Shown here: positions 16,556 to 28,107 of the stretch, one piece after another
Position numbering within the stretch: position 1 is the stretch's first letter
How the letters are laid out: the number at the start of each line of letters is the position of its first letter
NCBI GenBank assembly: GCA_022843385.1
Contig: JALHNT010000011.1
Coordinates: 99,260 to 163,259, forward strand
DNA from: Anaerolineae bacterium
GTDB taxonomy: Bacteria; Chloroflexota; Anaerolineae; Aggregatilineales; Phototrophicaceae
Length of the DNA stretch: 64,000 nt
Direction: 5' to 3'
The notes under the pieces: model-generated
Database searches by the model: none
What the model was told of the DNA's origin: nothing
The model's input: the letters and a program-made list of their open reading frames with translations, nothing else
Position numbers and translations under genes: made by a program

Positions 16556-18004
16556 TCACGACCGGATGCCATTCAGCGGTATCATGCCCTCGCCATAGAC
16601 CTGCCCTGGTTGAATGACGATGGGCTGGTTGGTATCGACCGTCGCGATCAGGTCATAGGTGGTGGCGCCCGTCACCCGCACTGGTACGATCTCGCCCACC
16701 GGCAGCTCGCCGTCAACAATCACATAGCCGTCGATCTCTGGTGCATCGCGGTAGCTGCGGCCCAGGCTGATGGTGTTGCCGCTGGCGTTGCCAGCTTCAT
16801 CCTCGCTTTCGCCATGCCCTTCGACCAGAATGTCGAGGGTTTTACCCACCAGTGCCTGATTTTTTGCCAGGCTGATGCCCTGCTGGAGTTCCATCAACTG
16901 CTCCCAACGCGCCTGTTTCACCTCATCGGCCACCTGATGCGGCAGCAGGGCGCTGGGGGTGCCGATTTCATAGGAATACTTAAACGCGCCCACCCGGTCA
17001 AATTGCAGGTCGCGCATGAATTGCAGCAGGCCAGCGAACTCGGCATCGGTCTCGCCGGGATAGCCGACGATGAAGGTGGTGCGGACGCAGAGTTGCGGGA
17101 TCATGGCACGCAGTTTGCCAACTGTTTCATAGACCCATTCGATCTTGGCCGGACGTTTCATGCGCAGCAGTGTATCGCGATGACCGTGCTGCAAGGGCAT
17201 ATCGAGATAGGGGAGAATCTGTTGATGCTTCGCCATCGTTTCCATCAGGCGTGGGGTGACATAGCCGGGGTAGGCATACATCAGCCGAATCCAGGGGATG
17301 TCGGGCGCGGCGGCGACGATGGCATCCAATAGATGCGCCAGTCCATCCTTCAACCCCAGATCGTAACCATAATCGGTCAGGTCCTGAGCGATCAGGATGA
17401 TTTCGCGCGCGCCCTGTTCCTGAAGATGAACGGCTTCGCGTACAATCGATTCGGTGGGGCGGCTGACGGCAGTGCCTTTGATTTTGGGGATGGCACAGAA
17501 AGCACAGGGACGGCGGCAGCCATCGGCAATCTTGATATATGCGCTGGCCCCCTGCACGCTCGTCCGCAGCACGCCGCGTTCGTCCAGACCAACGGTTTTG
17601 GCATCCGTCGGCAGATGATACAGCGGTTCAGGGTGGGTGCGCTGGCGCAGGCGCGTCACCAGATCGAAGATGTCCATCCAGCGACGGGTGCCGATGACGC
17701 CATCCAGACCCGGCACTTCCTGTACCAGATTGGCACCATAACGCTGTGACAGGCAGCCAGCGGCGATGACCATCTGGCCGGCGCGTTTGGTTTCCACCAG
17801 ATCGCGCAGGGCGTTGATGCTTTCCTGCTTGGCGGCATCGATGAAGCCACAGGTGTTGACGATCAGCACTTCAGCAGTGCGGGGTGTGCTGACGCCCTTC
17901 ATTCCATTTTGATGAAGCACCTGGGCAATGCTTTCGCTGTCCACTGTGTTCTTGGAACAGCCTAAGCTGAGGAGGTAGAATTTATCTTTTGTGCGCGCCA
18001 CCAT
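16556..18004 (-). CDS. rimO: Ribosomal protein S12 methylthiotransferase RimO
   Basis: The 482-aa radical-SAM enzyme methylthiolates the conserved aspartate of ribosomal protein uS12. Its N-terminal UPF0004 domain carries one iron-sulfur cluster (LLSLGCSKNTVDSE, VNTCGFIDAAKQES, and AAGCLSQRYG). The radical-SAM domain has the CxxxCxxC motif in CRRPCAFCAIPKIKG. A C-terminal TRAM domain follows (GKTLDILVEGHGE). SLGCSKN and the IPKIKG context distinguish RimO from MiaB. It is somewhat longer than the usual 430-450 aa because of linker extensions. It lies downstream of carB on the same strand, separated by a hairpin. Confidence 0.96.
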   Translation of the reverse strand: MVARTKDKFYLLSLGCSKNTVDSESIAQVLHQNGMKGVSTPRTAEVLIVNTCGFIDAAKQESINALRDLVETKRAGQMVIAAGCLSQRYGANLVQEVPGLDGVIGTRRWMDIFDLVTRLRQRTHPEPLYHLPTDAKTVGLDERGVLRTSVQGASAYIKIADGCRRPCAFCAIPKIKGTAVSRPTESIVREAVHLQEQGAREIILIAQDLTDYGYDLGLKDGLAHLLDAIVAAAPDIPWIRLMYAYPGYVTPRLMETMAKHQQILPYLDMPLQHGHRDTLLRMKRPAKIEWVYETVGKLRAMIPQLCVRTTFIVGYPGETDAEFAGLLQFMRDLQFDRVGAFKYSYEIGTPSALLPHQVADEVKQARWEQLMELQQGISLAKNQALVGKTLDILVEGHGESEDEAGNASGNTISLGRSYRDAPEIDGYVIVDGELPVGEIVPVRVTGATTYDLIATVDTNQPIVIQPGQVYGEGMIPLNGIRS

Positions 18005-18108
18005 AATCCATCATTCTCGCTGAACAACAATCGCCTCATTGTAAAGGACGTTGTGCGCTTATTCCAGTTGTTCGGTGTATATGGCGATGAGCATCACACT
18101 ATTTCACT

Positions 18109-18151
18109 TGTCGGTGTTCGTACGAGTCAGAAGCTGGCAGGAACACCGACA
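18109..18151 (-). terminator. Hairpin between carB and rimO
   Basis: TGTCGGTGTTC (18109-18119) pairs perfectly with GAACACCGACA (18141-18151) over a 21-nt loop, 15 nt after the carB stop. It lacks a T-run, like several other hairpins in this window. Confidence 0.55.
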
Positions 18152-18165
18152 CTTAATCGTATCCT

Positions 18166-21447
<3,282 letters not shown>

Positions 21448-21538
21448 GGAACCATTTCCAATGATGGGTAACAGGTGATGGCTACGGAGTATAAATCAGA
21501 TGCAGCAGCTTGACAGGGTGAACTTAAGGGACATTCAG

Positions 21539-21564
21539 CCTGTAAAACAGGCAGGAACAGGTAA
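21539..21564. repeat. Interspersed CCTG/CAGG repeat, copy 1
   Basis: The element has the pattern CCTG-N5-CAGG followed by CAGGAACAGGTAA. A second copy lies at 36727-36752 with 3 differences in 26 positions. This copy sits between carB and the divergent LLM oxidoreductase gene. Confidence 0.55.
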
Positions 21565-21709
21565 CAATGATTGGAGTCTCCATTAGCCTCATAGCCTGTG
21601 CTTCGTTCAACACTCGGGGATTGATGATGGGATTGTGGCGCGCCTCAAAGCCATACTGCGTGTTACAATCACAATCGTACTGCAATTGATACGGAAGGGT
21701 AGAGATGTC

Positions 21710-22741
21710 ATGCGCCTCGGAATCATGGCCGGGTACTCCGGCGCAACGATTGATCTGCCACTGGATATCATCCGCGAGGCGGATCGGCTTGGGGTCTATG
21801 CTGTGTGGACGGCAGAAGCCTATGGCTCAGACGCGGTGACACCGCTGGCATGGATGGGGGCGTTGACCGAACGCATCCACCTCGGTACAGCCATCATGCA
21901 AATGCCGGCCCGCACTCCTGCTAACACAGCTATGACAGCCATGACCCTTGACCAGCTCTCTGGCGGGCGGTTTTTGCTAGGACTCGGTCTTTCCGGGCCG
22001 CAGGTAGTCGAAGGCTGGCATGGGCAGTCATATGGCAAGCCGCTGACTCGCACTCGTGAATATGTTCAGATTGTGCGCGCCATCTTTGAGCGACAGCAAC
22101 CCTTGCAACACGATGGCGAATACTATCAGATTCCTTATCGCGGCGCTGATGCAACTGGCCTGGGCAAGCCGCTCAAAAGCATCCTGCATGGTCGTGCCGA
22201 AATCCCGATTTATCTGGCTGCGATTGGCCCCAAAAATGTTCAGCTTTGCGCTGAGATCGCTGATGGCTGGTTGCCAATCATCTTCGCCCCAGAACATTAC
22301 GACGCAGTGTACAAGGAAGCAATTGAGGCAGGCTTCAAGGCTACCGGGGCAGGGAAGTCGCTGGCACAATTCGACATCGCCCCCACGGTCAGTGTTGTTA
22401 TGGGCGATGAACTAGAGTCGTGCTGGAACGCGCTCAAGCCGATGCTGGGCTTATACATCGGTGGCATGGGGGCAAAGGGGAAGAACTTCTATAATGATTT
22501 GGCTGTTCGCTATGGCTTTGAAGCGGCAGCTACCACCATTCAGGATTTGTATCTCGCCGGCCATAAGGCCGAAGCCATCGCTGCGGTGCCGAATGAACTT
22601 GTGGATGCGGTGGCGTTGTGTGGCCCAAAAGAACGCATCCGGGATCGTCTCAATCTATGGAAAGACAGCCCAGTCACCACCCTCAATCTGACGGTATTCG
22701 ATATCTATACGCTGCGGACGATGTGTGAACTGGTGCTGTAA
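21710..22741 (+). CDS. LLM-class F420-dependent oxidoreductase
   Basis: The 343-aa TIM-barrel protein belongs to the luciferase-like monooxygenase superfamily. The [23 protein letters not shown] start, the [13 protein letters not shown] segment, [16 protein letters not shown], and [20 protein letters not shown] are typical of the F420-using branch (MSMEG-type) rather than FMN luciferases. Such enzymes transfer hydride to or from F420. ATG 21710 is chosen with GGAAGGG upstream; 25 codons of upstream frame lack family similarity. It is divergent from carB and stands alone. The physiological substrate is unknown. Confidence 0.9.
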   Translation: MRLGIMAGYSGATIDLPLDIIREADRLGVYAVWTAEAYGSDAVTPLAWMGALTERIHLGTAIMQMPARTPANTAMTAMTLDQLSGGRFLLGLGLSGPQVVEGWHGQSYGKPLTRTREYVQIVRAIFERQQPLQHDGEYYQIPYRGADATGLGKPLKSILHGRAEIPIYLAAIGPKNVQLCAEIADGWLPIIFAPEHYDAVYKEAIEAGFKATGAGKSLAQFDIAPTVSVVMGDELESCWNALKPMLGLYIGGMGAKGKNFYNDLAVRYGFEAAATTIQDLYLAGHKAEAIAAVPNELVDAVALCGPKERIRDRLNLWKDSPVTTLNLTVFDIYTLRTMCELVL

Positions 22742-22813
22742 GATATCTGCTTGCTGGAAGTATCTTTGTACCTCTCCTCCTTCAGTGAAAAATAATCTCT
22801 GCTACATCTGAGG

Positions 22814-23695
22814 TCATTTCAGCCGCTGCGATGTGCGCGGATCGAGCGCATCGCGGACGGCATCCCCCAGCAGATTGAAGCCGAGCGTGGTGATGAGGAT
22901 GCCGAGCGTCGGCACCAGGATCGTCCAGGGGGCGATGCGATAGCGGGTTTGCCCCTCGAAAATCATGTTGCCCCAACTGGCCTGGGGCAGCGGCACCCCG
23001 ACTCCCAGAAAGCTGAGGGACGACTCGATCAGCACCGTGTTCGCCAGACTGAGCGTGGCCCAGACGACAGTGACGGTGATGATCTGCGGCAAAATCTGGC
23101 GGAAGATGATGTAGCCGTCGCGTGCGCCGATGCAGCGGGCGCTCTCGATGAAAGCCCGTTCCCGCACCGACAAGACCTGCCCCCGGATCAGCCGCGCCAG
23201 TGGAGCCCAGGTGATGAAGGTCAGGATGATGATGACCACCGGCACGCTGGGTCGCAGCACCGCGCCGAAGCCCAGCGCCAGCAGGATGGCCGGGAAGGCC
23301 AGCAGCACATCGGTGACGCGCATCAGCGCCGAGTCGATGAACCCGGAATAATAACCAGCCAGCAAGCCGATGGATGTGCCGATGACAGCGGCGGTGAAGT
23401 TAGCAATCAGGCTGATCGCCAGCGAGATACGCGCCCCATACAGCATCCGGCTGAGGATGTCGCGCCCCAGATGATCGGTGCCGAGGGGGAAACGGGCATC
23501 AGGTGGCAGCGGCGTCCCCATCTGTGACAGGCCATCGCGGAACTGCTGCAACGGGTCTACCGGCGTCAGCAGCGGGGCGAAGATCGCGCCCAGCAGCACC
23601 AGTAGCACCAACGCTGCACCCACCCAGGCGCGTGGCAGCCGCCGCATTTGCGCCCAGAAACCGCGATCCACTGGTTTGATGTTCAGTTCAATCAT
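22814..23695 (-). CDS. ABC transporter permease, DppC/OppC type
   Basis: The 293-aa protein has about six membrane helices. The N-terminal OppC_N segment (WVGAALVLLVLLGAIFAPLL) and FPLGTDHLGRDILSRMLYGAR are the hallmark of the DppC/OppC/NikC subunit. The EAA loop that contacts the ATPase is ESARCIGARDGYIIFRQILP. It starts 4 nt after the stop of the DppB-like gene. It imports peptides, nickel chelates or oligosaccharides together with the two genes upstream. The ATPase subunits DppD/F are not in the window. Confidence 0.94.
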   Translation of the reverse strand: MIELNIKPVDRGFWAQMRRLPRAWVGAALVLLVLLGAIFAPLLTPVDPLQQFRDGLSQMGTPLPPDARFPLGTDHLGRDILSRMLYGARISLAISLIANFTAAVIGTSIGLLAGYYSGFIDSALMRVTDVLLAFPAILLALGFGAVLRPSVPVVIIILTFITWAPLARLIRGQVLSVRERAFIESARCIGARDGYIIFRQILPQIITVTVVWATLSLANTVLIESSLSFLGVGVPLPQASWGNMIFEGQTRYRIAPWTILVPTLGILITTLGFNLLGDAVRDALDPRTSQRLK

Positions 23696-23699
23696 GATG

Positions 23700-24629
23700 T
23701 CACTTGCCCGCCGTCAACCGCACACGCGGATCAAGCGCGATGTATAGAAAATCCACCAGCAAATTGAGGAAAACCACCGCAATCGACGCGAACAGCACCG
23801 TCCCCATAATCATCGGCGTATCCTGATTGCGGATGGCAGCCCAGGCCTGATTGCCAATGCCCGGCCAACCGAAGACGGCTTCGATCACCACCACGCCGCC
23901 CAACAGCAGCGCCAGATCAAGGCCGGCCAGCGTCACCACCGGCAGCAGCGCATTGCGCAGCACATGCCCGGTCAGCACCTGTCGTGGCGACAATCCTTTG
24001 GCGCGCGCCGTCCGCACATAATCTTCACCGACGACTTCCAGCACGCTGTTGCGTAGCACCCGCGAATAAAAGGCGATGCCGCCAAAGCCCAGCACCAGCG
24101 CTGGCAGGATCAGATGCATCACCGTGCCGTAGCCGCCCAGGGGAAAGATGGGGATGACGAAGCCGAATAAATAGAGCGCCACCAGACCGAAGGCGAACTG
24201 CGGCAGCGAGACGCCGATCAATGCGATCGTGGTCGCCAGTTGGTCAATCCACGAGCCGGGGCGCAGCGCCGCCAGCACCCCCAGCGGGATGCCGAAGAGC
24301 AGCTCGACGAACAGGCCCGCCAGCGCCAGTTGCAGCGTGGCCGGCAGGCGTTCGACCACCGCTTGCAGCACCGGACGCCGGTCACGGGTGGATTGGCCGA
24401 AATCGCCCTGGATGGCGCGCCCCAGGTAGCGGACGTACTGTACCGGCAGCGGTTGATCGAGTCCCCAGAGTTCACGGATGCGCTGCACCGTTTCTTCCGG
24501 GGCGCGCGGGCCAGCATACATGCGGGCGGCATCCCCTGGCATGAGAAAGACCATCACAAAGCTGATGGTGGCGACGCCCCAGATGACGCCAAAAGCCCCC
24601 AACAGACGGCGAAGCAGGTAAGCAGTCAC
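23700..24629 (-). CDS. ABC transporter permease, DppB/OppB type
   Basis: The 309-aa protein has about six membrane helices. The first helix LLRRLLGAFGVIWGVATISF and FLMPGDAAR are typical of the DppB subunit, and the EAA loop is VRTARAKGLSPRQVLTGHVL. It starts with GTG at 24629 behind AGGAAAA; the preceding gene is the binding protein, separated by 72 nt that contain a strong hairpin. It pairs with the DppC-like protein to form the membrane channel. Confidence 0.94.
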   Translation of the reverse strand: MTAYLLRRLLGAFGVIWGVATISFVMVFLMPGDAARMYAGPRAPEETVQRIRELWGLDQPLPVQYVRYLGRAIQGDFGQSTRDRRPVLQAVVERLPATLQLALAGLFVELLFGIPLGVLAALRPGSWIDQLATTIALIGVSLPQFAFGLVALYLFGFVIPIFPLGGYGTVMHLILPALVLGFGGIAFYSRVLRNSVLEVVGEDYVRTARAKGLSPRQVLTGHVLRNALLPVVTLAGLDLALLLGGVVVIEAVFGWPGIGNQAWAAIRNQDTPMIMGTVLFASIAVVFLNLLVDFLYIALDPRVRLTAGK

Positions 24630-24650
24630 AGTGTTTTCCTACGCACAAGA

Positions 24651-24676
24651 GAGGCGCAGTCGGTTGACCGCGCCTC
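24651..24676 (-). terminator. Intercistronic hairpin between binding protein and permease genes
   Basis: GAGGCGC pairs with GCGCCTC, with an inner GTC/GAC extension and a GGTT loop. It lies between the binding-protein stop and the permease start. Such hairpins usually protect or attenuate mRNA so that binding protein is made in excess. Confidence 0.6.
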
Positions 24677-24701
24677 TGATGATGAACGAAACGAGATAGG
24701 C

Positions 24702-26267
24702 TTACTGGGTGAGGGTGGCAGTGTCCCAACGCAGCAGGATGGCCGGGTCGGAGATGATGCTCAACCGGGCACTGTGGAAGTAGTAGTTGACCAGGTGGTG
24801 CAGGAAGATGTTCGGCTGCGCCGCCACGATGTCGGCCTCGAACTGGCTGAAGGCTGCCCAGCGCTCGTCGCCCAGCGGGATGGCGTTGGCGACATCGAAC
24901 TTGGCATCCAGATCAGGGTCACAGAACTTGACCCAGTTATACGAGCCACCGCACTTCAACAGCGGTTCATACACATTCGACGGATCGGGATAATCCAGAT
25001 ACCAGTTGGTCATAATCATTGGCAGCGTTTCGCCCTGATTGATGATGGTATCGAGGAAGACAGCGTTATCCATCTGGGTGACTTCGATCGTGACACCGAT
25101 GCTCGACCAGTCAGCGATCAGCGCTTGAACAATCGAAAGGTTGGTCGGGTCAGTGTTGGTGTACAACTGAGTGGTGAAGCCCTCGGGATAACCGGCTTCA
25201 GCCAGCGCGGCTTTGGCTGCATCCGGGTCAAAGGCATCGGGCTGGATTTCCTTGTTGTCGCCCAGCACAACCGGCGGGATCGGGCCGCTGGCCGGGACAG
25301 CGCGACCATTCAGGATTTGCACCAGCCGGGCGCGATCCACCGCCAGGCTCATCGCCTTGCGCACCGCGAGGTCATCGAACGGCTCGATATTGGGGTTCAT
25401 GATGAGGTAATCGATGTTGGGGAAGCCAGCGGTGGGCAGAAGCTGGCCTGAAATCGCCGGGTCGGCGCTGATGCGCGGGTAGTCCGCATTGGGCACGAAG
25501 TCGAGCGAAATGTCGGCTTCGCCAGCTTCCATGCGCAGGATACCCACCGACGGTTCGACGCCCAACTGCATCTCGAAACGATCAAAGACCGGGCGATCCG
25601 GCAGGTAATAATTCGGGTTGCGCGTGCCGGTGATGACGACGCCCGATTCCCAGTTTTCCAGCACAAACGGGCCAGCGCCCAGCGGTTGCCGACCAAACTG
25701 ATCGCCAGCGGCTTCGACCCCTTCGCGGGCGACGATGAACCCCGGCGGCAGGGCAAAGCGTTGCAGCATCGTCCACACGGCGGTGCTGAAGGTAAATTCG
25801 ACGGTGCGTTCATCAATGATCTTGATGCCGCTGACTTCGCTGGCAGTCCCGGCCAGATAATCAGCTGCGCCAGCAATATCGCTGAAGAAGAAAGCGGTCG
25901 GCGCGGCCTGGGTCGGGCTTAACAGCCGTTCAAACGAATACTTGATGTCCTCGCTGGTGATGGCGCGACCATTGGAGAACATGATGCCTTCGCGCAGGAC
26001 GAAGGTGTAAACCAGACCATCATCGCTGATAGTGTAGGACTCAGCCAGCGCCGGGATGATTTCCGAATTATCATCCGCCCAGCGCACCAATCCGACATAG
26101 AACAGTGCGGCTGTCGGCCAGGTTTCCGTTTCATAAGCCACATGCGGATCAGACGTGCGCATATCCGGGTTGAGGACAATACGCAGCACACTCTCGTCCT
26201 GTGCGCCGACCACTGCCAGCGACAGCAGCAGGATGACCGACAGCAACAACAGACTTAACCGACGCAT
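24702..26267 (-). CDS. Extracellular solute-binding protein, family 5 (DppA/OppA type)
   Basis: The protein has 521 aa. A signal peptide (MRRLSLLLLSVILLLSLAVVGAQ) lacks a lipobox cysteine, so it is likely cleaved by signal peptidase I. The family-5 pattern is clear: LRIVLNPDMRTSDPHVAYE, LAESYTISDDGLVYTFVLREGIMFSNG, and ALAEAGYPEGF late in the chain. It delivers substrate to the two permeases that follow. Family-5 proteins bind peptides, nickel or sugars; the ligand cannot be told. A candidate promoter is at 26310-26339 and a palindrome at 26373-26389; AAAGGGGA precedes the ATG. Confidence 0.94.
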   Translation of the reverse strand: MRRLSLLLLSVILLLSLAVVGAQDESVLRIVLNPDMRTSDPHVAYETETWPTAALFYVGLVRWADDNSEIIPALAESYTISDDGLVYTFVLREGIMFSNGRAITSEDIKYSFERLLSPTQAAPTAFFFSDIAGAADYLAGTASEVSGIKIIDERTVEFTFSTAVWTMLQRFALPPGFIVAREGVEAAGDQFGRQPLGAGPFVLENWESGVVITGTRNPNYYLPDRPVFDRFEMQLGVEPSVGILRMEAGEADISLDFVPNADYPRISADPAISGQLLPTAGFPNIDYLIMNPNIEPFDDLAVRKAMSLAVDRARLVQILNGRAVPASGPIPPVVLGDNKEIQPDAFDPDAAKAALAEAGYPEGFTTQLYTNTDPTNLSIVQALIADWSSIGVTIEVTQMDNAVFLDTIINQGETLPMIMTNWYLDYPDPSNVYEPLLKCGGSYNWVKFCDPDLDAKFDVANAIPLGDERWAAFSQFEADIVAAQPNIFLHHLVNYYFHSARLSIISDPAILLRWDTATLTQ

Positions 26268-26309
26268 AAGTTTTCCCCTTTGGTGAAAATCAAAACCGTG
26301 AGCCGCTTA

Positions 26310-26339
26310 AATGTACCGAACCGGATAACGATTTGACAA
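26310..26339 (-). promoter_or_regulatory. Candidate promoter of the family-5 importer operon
   Basis: On the minus strand TTGTCA (26339-26334) and TACATT (26315-26310) are separated by 18 bp, 42 nt before the binding-protein ATG. Confidence 0.45.
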
Positions 26340-26372
26340 CATCCACTCATTTCCAATTGCGGAGCAGAATCG

Positions 26373-26389
26373 TTGTCATTCTTTGACAA
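26373..26389. promoter_or_regulatory. Palindrome upstream of the importer promoter
   Basis: TTGTCA-TTCTT-TGACAA is a perfect 17-bp inverted repeat. A further half-site TTGACAA lies at 26333-26339 overlapping the -35 box, so a dimeric regulator could bind both. Confidence 0.45.
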
Positions 26390-26768
26390 GGGCAACATGC
26401 TGGAGCAATCTAAACGTTTTGGATCTCCATCTCCTTTTTCACGGGGATGTTCATAACGGAGTTTATCTTCGGCAATGCTCATCACTTGGACATAGTGCTC
26501 AATCTGCTTATCGACGAGCTGAGATTTCGCTGGGTTTCCATGAGTTGGTGCCATGCTCGTGCGGTGTTGGGTGATTTGAGACTCCACAAAAGAATGAGTT
26601 GCTGTCATTGCAAGACACTCACGCATCTACAGGGAAGGTCAATAAACGGTTTTAGAGTGGGATTACAAACTTTCAACTGGCGGGCGCACGATCAGAAAGA
26701 ATTTGCCATGTGGCGGGAAATCCAGATTGCTGACTGGTTTTCAGGCTGATCTGATCACTGTACTCCAT
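26390..26768. other. Intergenic region, no convincing gene
   Basis: About 380 bp lie between the importer promoter region and the coxG-like gene. It is less GC-rich than its neighbours. The short frames within it have no family features, and I see no RNA gene. Confidence 0.45.
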
Positions 26769-27452
26769 TCAGCGAAACAACACGCGGGCGATGAATTCGA
26801 GCAACCGGATGACGATGAACAACAGGATGATTCCGCCGACCAGCAGCACGGGCAGGCGGTACGGCTGCGGCACTGTGTCTTCAAACAGATGGCGCAGAAT
26901 CCCCAGCCCAAATTCAAGCTGCGAATGTGGTTTGACCGTGCTGACAATCTGCGGTGGCGCGACGGGGTGAACTGGATCGGCCGGCACAGCTGCGGCAGGC
27001 GGCTCGGCTGCGGCCAGCGTTTGAGCAATCGGGGCAATTTCATCGAGCGTCTGCTTAATCATGGCTTTGGCAGACGATTCCATCAACCGCTGCCCCACCG
27101 AGGCAATGCGCCCGCCGATGCTGGCCTCGCCCGTATACGTCACCTGGGTCGAATTCTCCTGAGCAATCAGGTGAACTTCGCCAGTTCCTTTGACGAACCC
27201 CAGCGCACCTTTCCCGTCAAAAGTCATGGTGTAGCTTTCCGGCGCATTGATATTCCCCAGCTTGATGGTGCCATCGAATGTCCCTTGCAGCGGCCCCACC
27301 TGGATTTTCACCCGCGCCTGATAGGTGTCATCGCCCAGCGCTTCCAGTTTTTCGCATCCCGGCAGAATGCGCGCCAGCAGCGAGGGATCGAGCAAAACAC
27401 TCCAGACATGCTGACGAGGGGCAGCGACGGCATATTCACCTGCAAGTTTCAT
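26769..27452 (-). CDS. coxG: CoxG-like SRPBCC protein with C-terminal membrane helix
   Basis: The protein has 227 aa. Residues 1-150 are a CoxG-type SRPBCC domain (MKLAGEYAVAAPRQHVWSVL, ILPGCEKLEALGDDTY, VGPLQGTFDG, GEASIGGRIASVGQRLMESS). After a Pro/Ala-rich linker it ends in a hydrophobic helix (LPVLLVGGIILLFIVIRLLEF). In carboxydotrophs CoxG recruits CO dehydrogenase to the membrane, and this architecture fits that role for a molybdenum hydroxylase. It is transcribed divergently from coxS and presumably works with it. Confidence 0.88.
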   Translation of the reverse strand: MKLAGEYAVAAPRQHVWSVLLDPSLLARILPGCEKLEALGDDTYQARVKIQVGPLQGTFDGTIKLGNINAPESYTMTFDGKGALGFVKGTGEVHLIAQENSTQVTYTGEASIGGRIASVGQRLMESSAKAMIKQTLDEIAPIAQTLAAAEPPAAAVPADPVHPVAPPQIVSTVKPHSQLEFGLGILRHLFEDTVPQPYRLPVLLVGGIILLFIVIRLLEFIARVLFR

Positions 27453-27476
27453 GATTTTTCAACCTGTGGAAATGTT

Positions 27477-27505
27477 TCGTCAATCGCAATGAATTCCATT
27501 ATACT
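27477..27505 (+). promoter_or_regulatory. Candidate promoter of the cox-type operon
   Basis: TCGTCA (27477-27482) and TATACT (27500-27505) are separated by 17 bp. The leader to the coxS-like ATG is about 125 nt and holds no obvious riboswitch. Confidence 0.45.
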
Positions 27506-27635
27506 GAATGTCGTGCCGGAGTTGCCAAATCACAGTCCAGTTCAATGACCAACCAGGGAGGTGTCATCAACCCATCGCTGCGCCGTATCATCATTTATAT
27601 CCTTTGTGTGAGAATTCTTTGAGAGGTTGATCTAT

Positions 27636-28103
27636 ATGAAAATCTCGGTTACGGTCAACGGAATCCTCTACGAGCGCGATATTGAGCCGCGAATGCTGTT
27701 GGTTCACTTCCTGCGCGAAGAACTCAATCTCACCGGCACCAACATCGGCTGCGATACCAGCCAATGCGGTGCCTGCACCATCCACATGGATGGCAAACCC
27801 CTTAAGGCCTGCACCGCGCTGGCGGTCATGGCGGATGGGCGTTCGATCACCACGATTGAAGGACTGGCGCAAAGCGGTCAGCTCCACCCGATGCAGGATG
27901 CCTTCTGGGAAAAACACGGGCTTCAGTGCGGCTTCTGCACCCCTGGCATGATTATGATGGCGACCGCCCTGGTGCGCGATAATCCCAACCCCAGCGAAGA
28001 GGACATCCGTCACGGACTGGAAGGCAATCTGTGCCGCTGCACCGGTTATCAGAACATCGTGCGCGCGGTTCAGTATGCCGCCGACCAGATGAAGGGGGGC
28101 TAA
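27636..28103 (+). CDS. coxS: Molybdenum hydroxylase small subunit (2Fe-2S)
   Basis: The 155-aa protein carries two [2Fe-2S] clusters. The plant-ferredoxin-type site is C39, C44, C47 and C59; the second, in a four-helix domain, is C98, C101, C133 and C135 (CGFCTPGM and CRCTG). It passes electrons from the molybdenum site of the large subunit to the FAD subunit. ATG 27636 is used with GAGAGG upstream. It overlaps nothing, and the large-subunit gene follows after 4 nt. The subunit type is certain; the coxS symbol is used by position and similarity, not as proof of CO oxidation. Confidence 0.95.
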   Translation: MKISVTVNGILYERDIEPRMLLVHFLREELNLTGTNIGCDTSQCGACTIHMDGKPLKACTALAVMADGRSITTIEGLAQSGQLHPMQDAFWEKHGLQCGFCTPGMIMMATALVRDNPNPSEEDIRHGLEGNLCRCTGYQNIVRAVQYAADQMKGG

Positions 28104-28107
28104 CATC

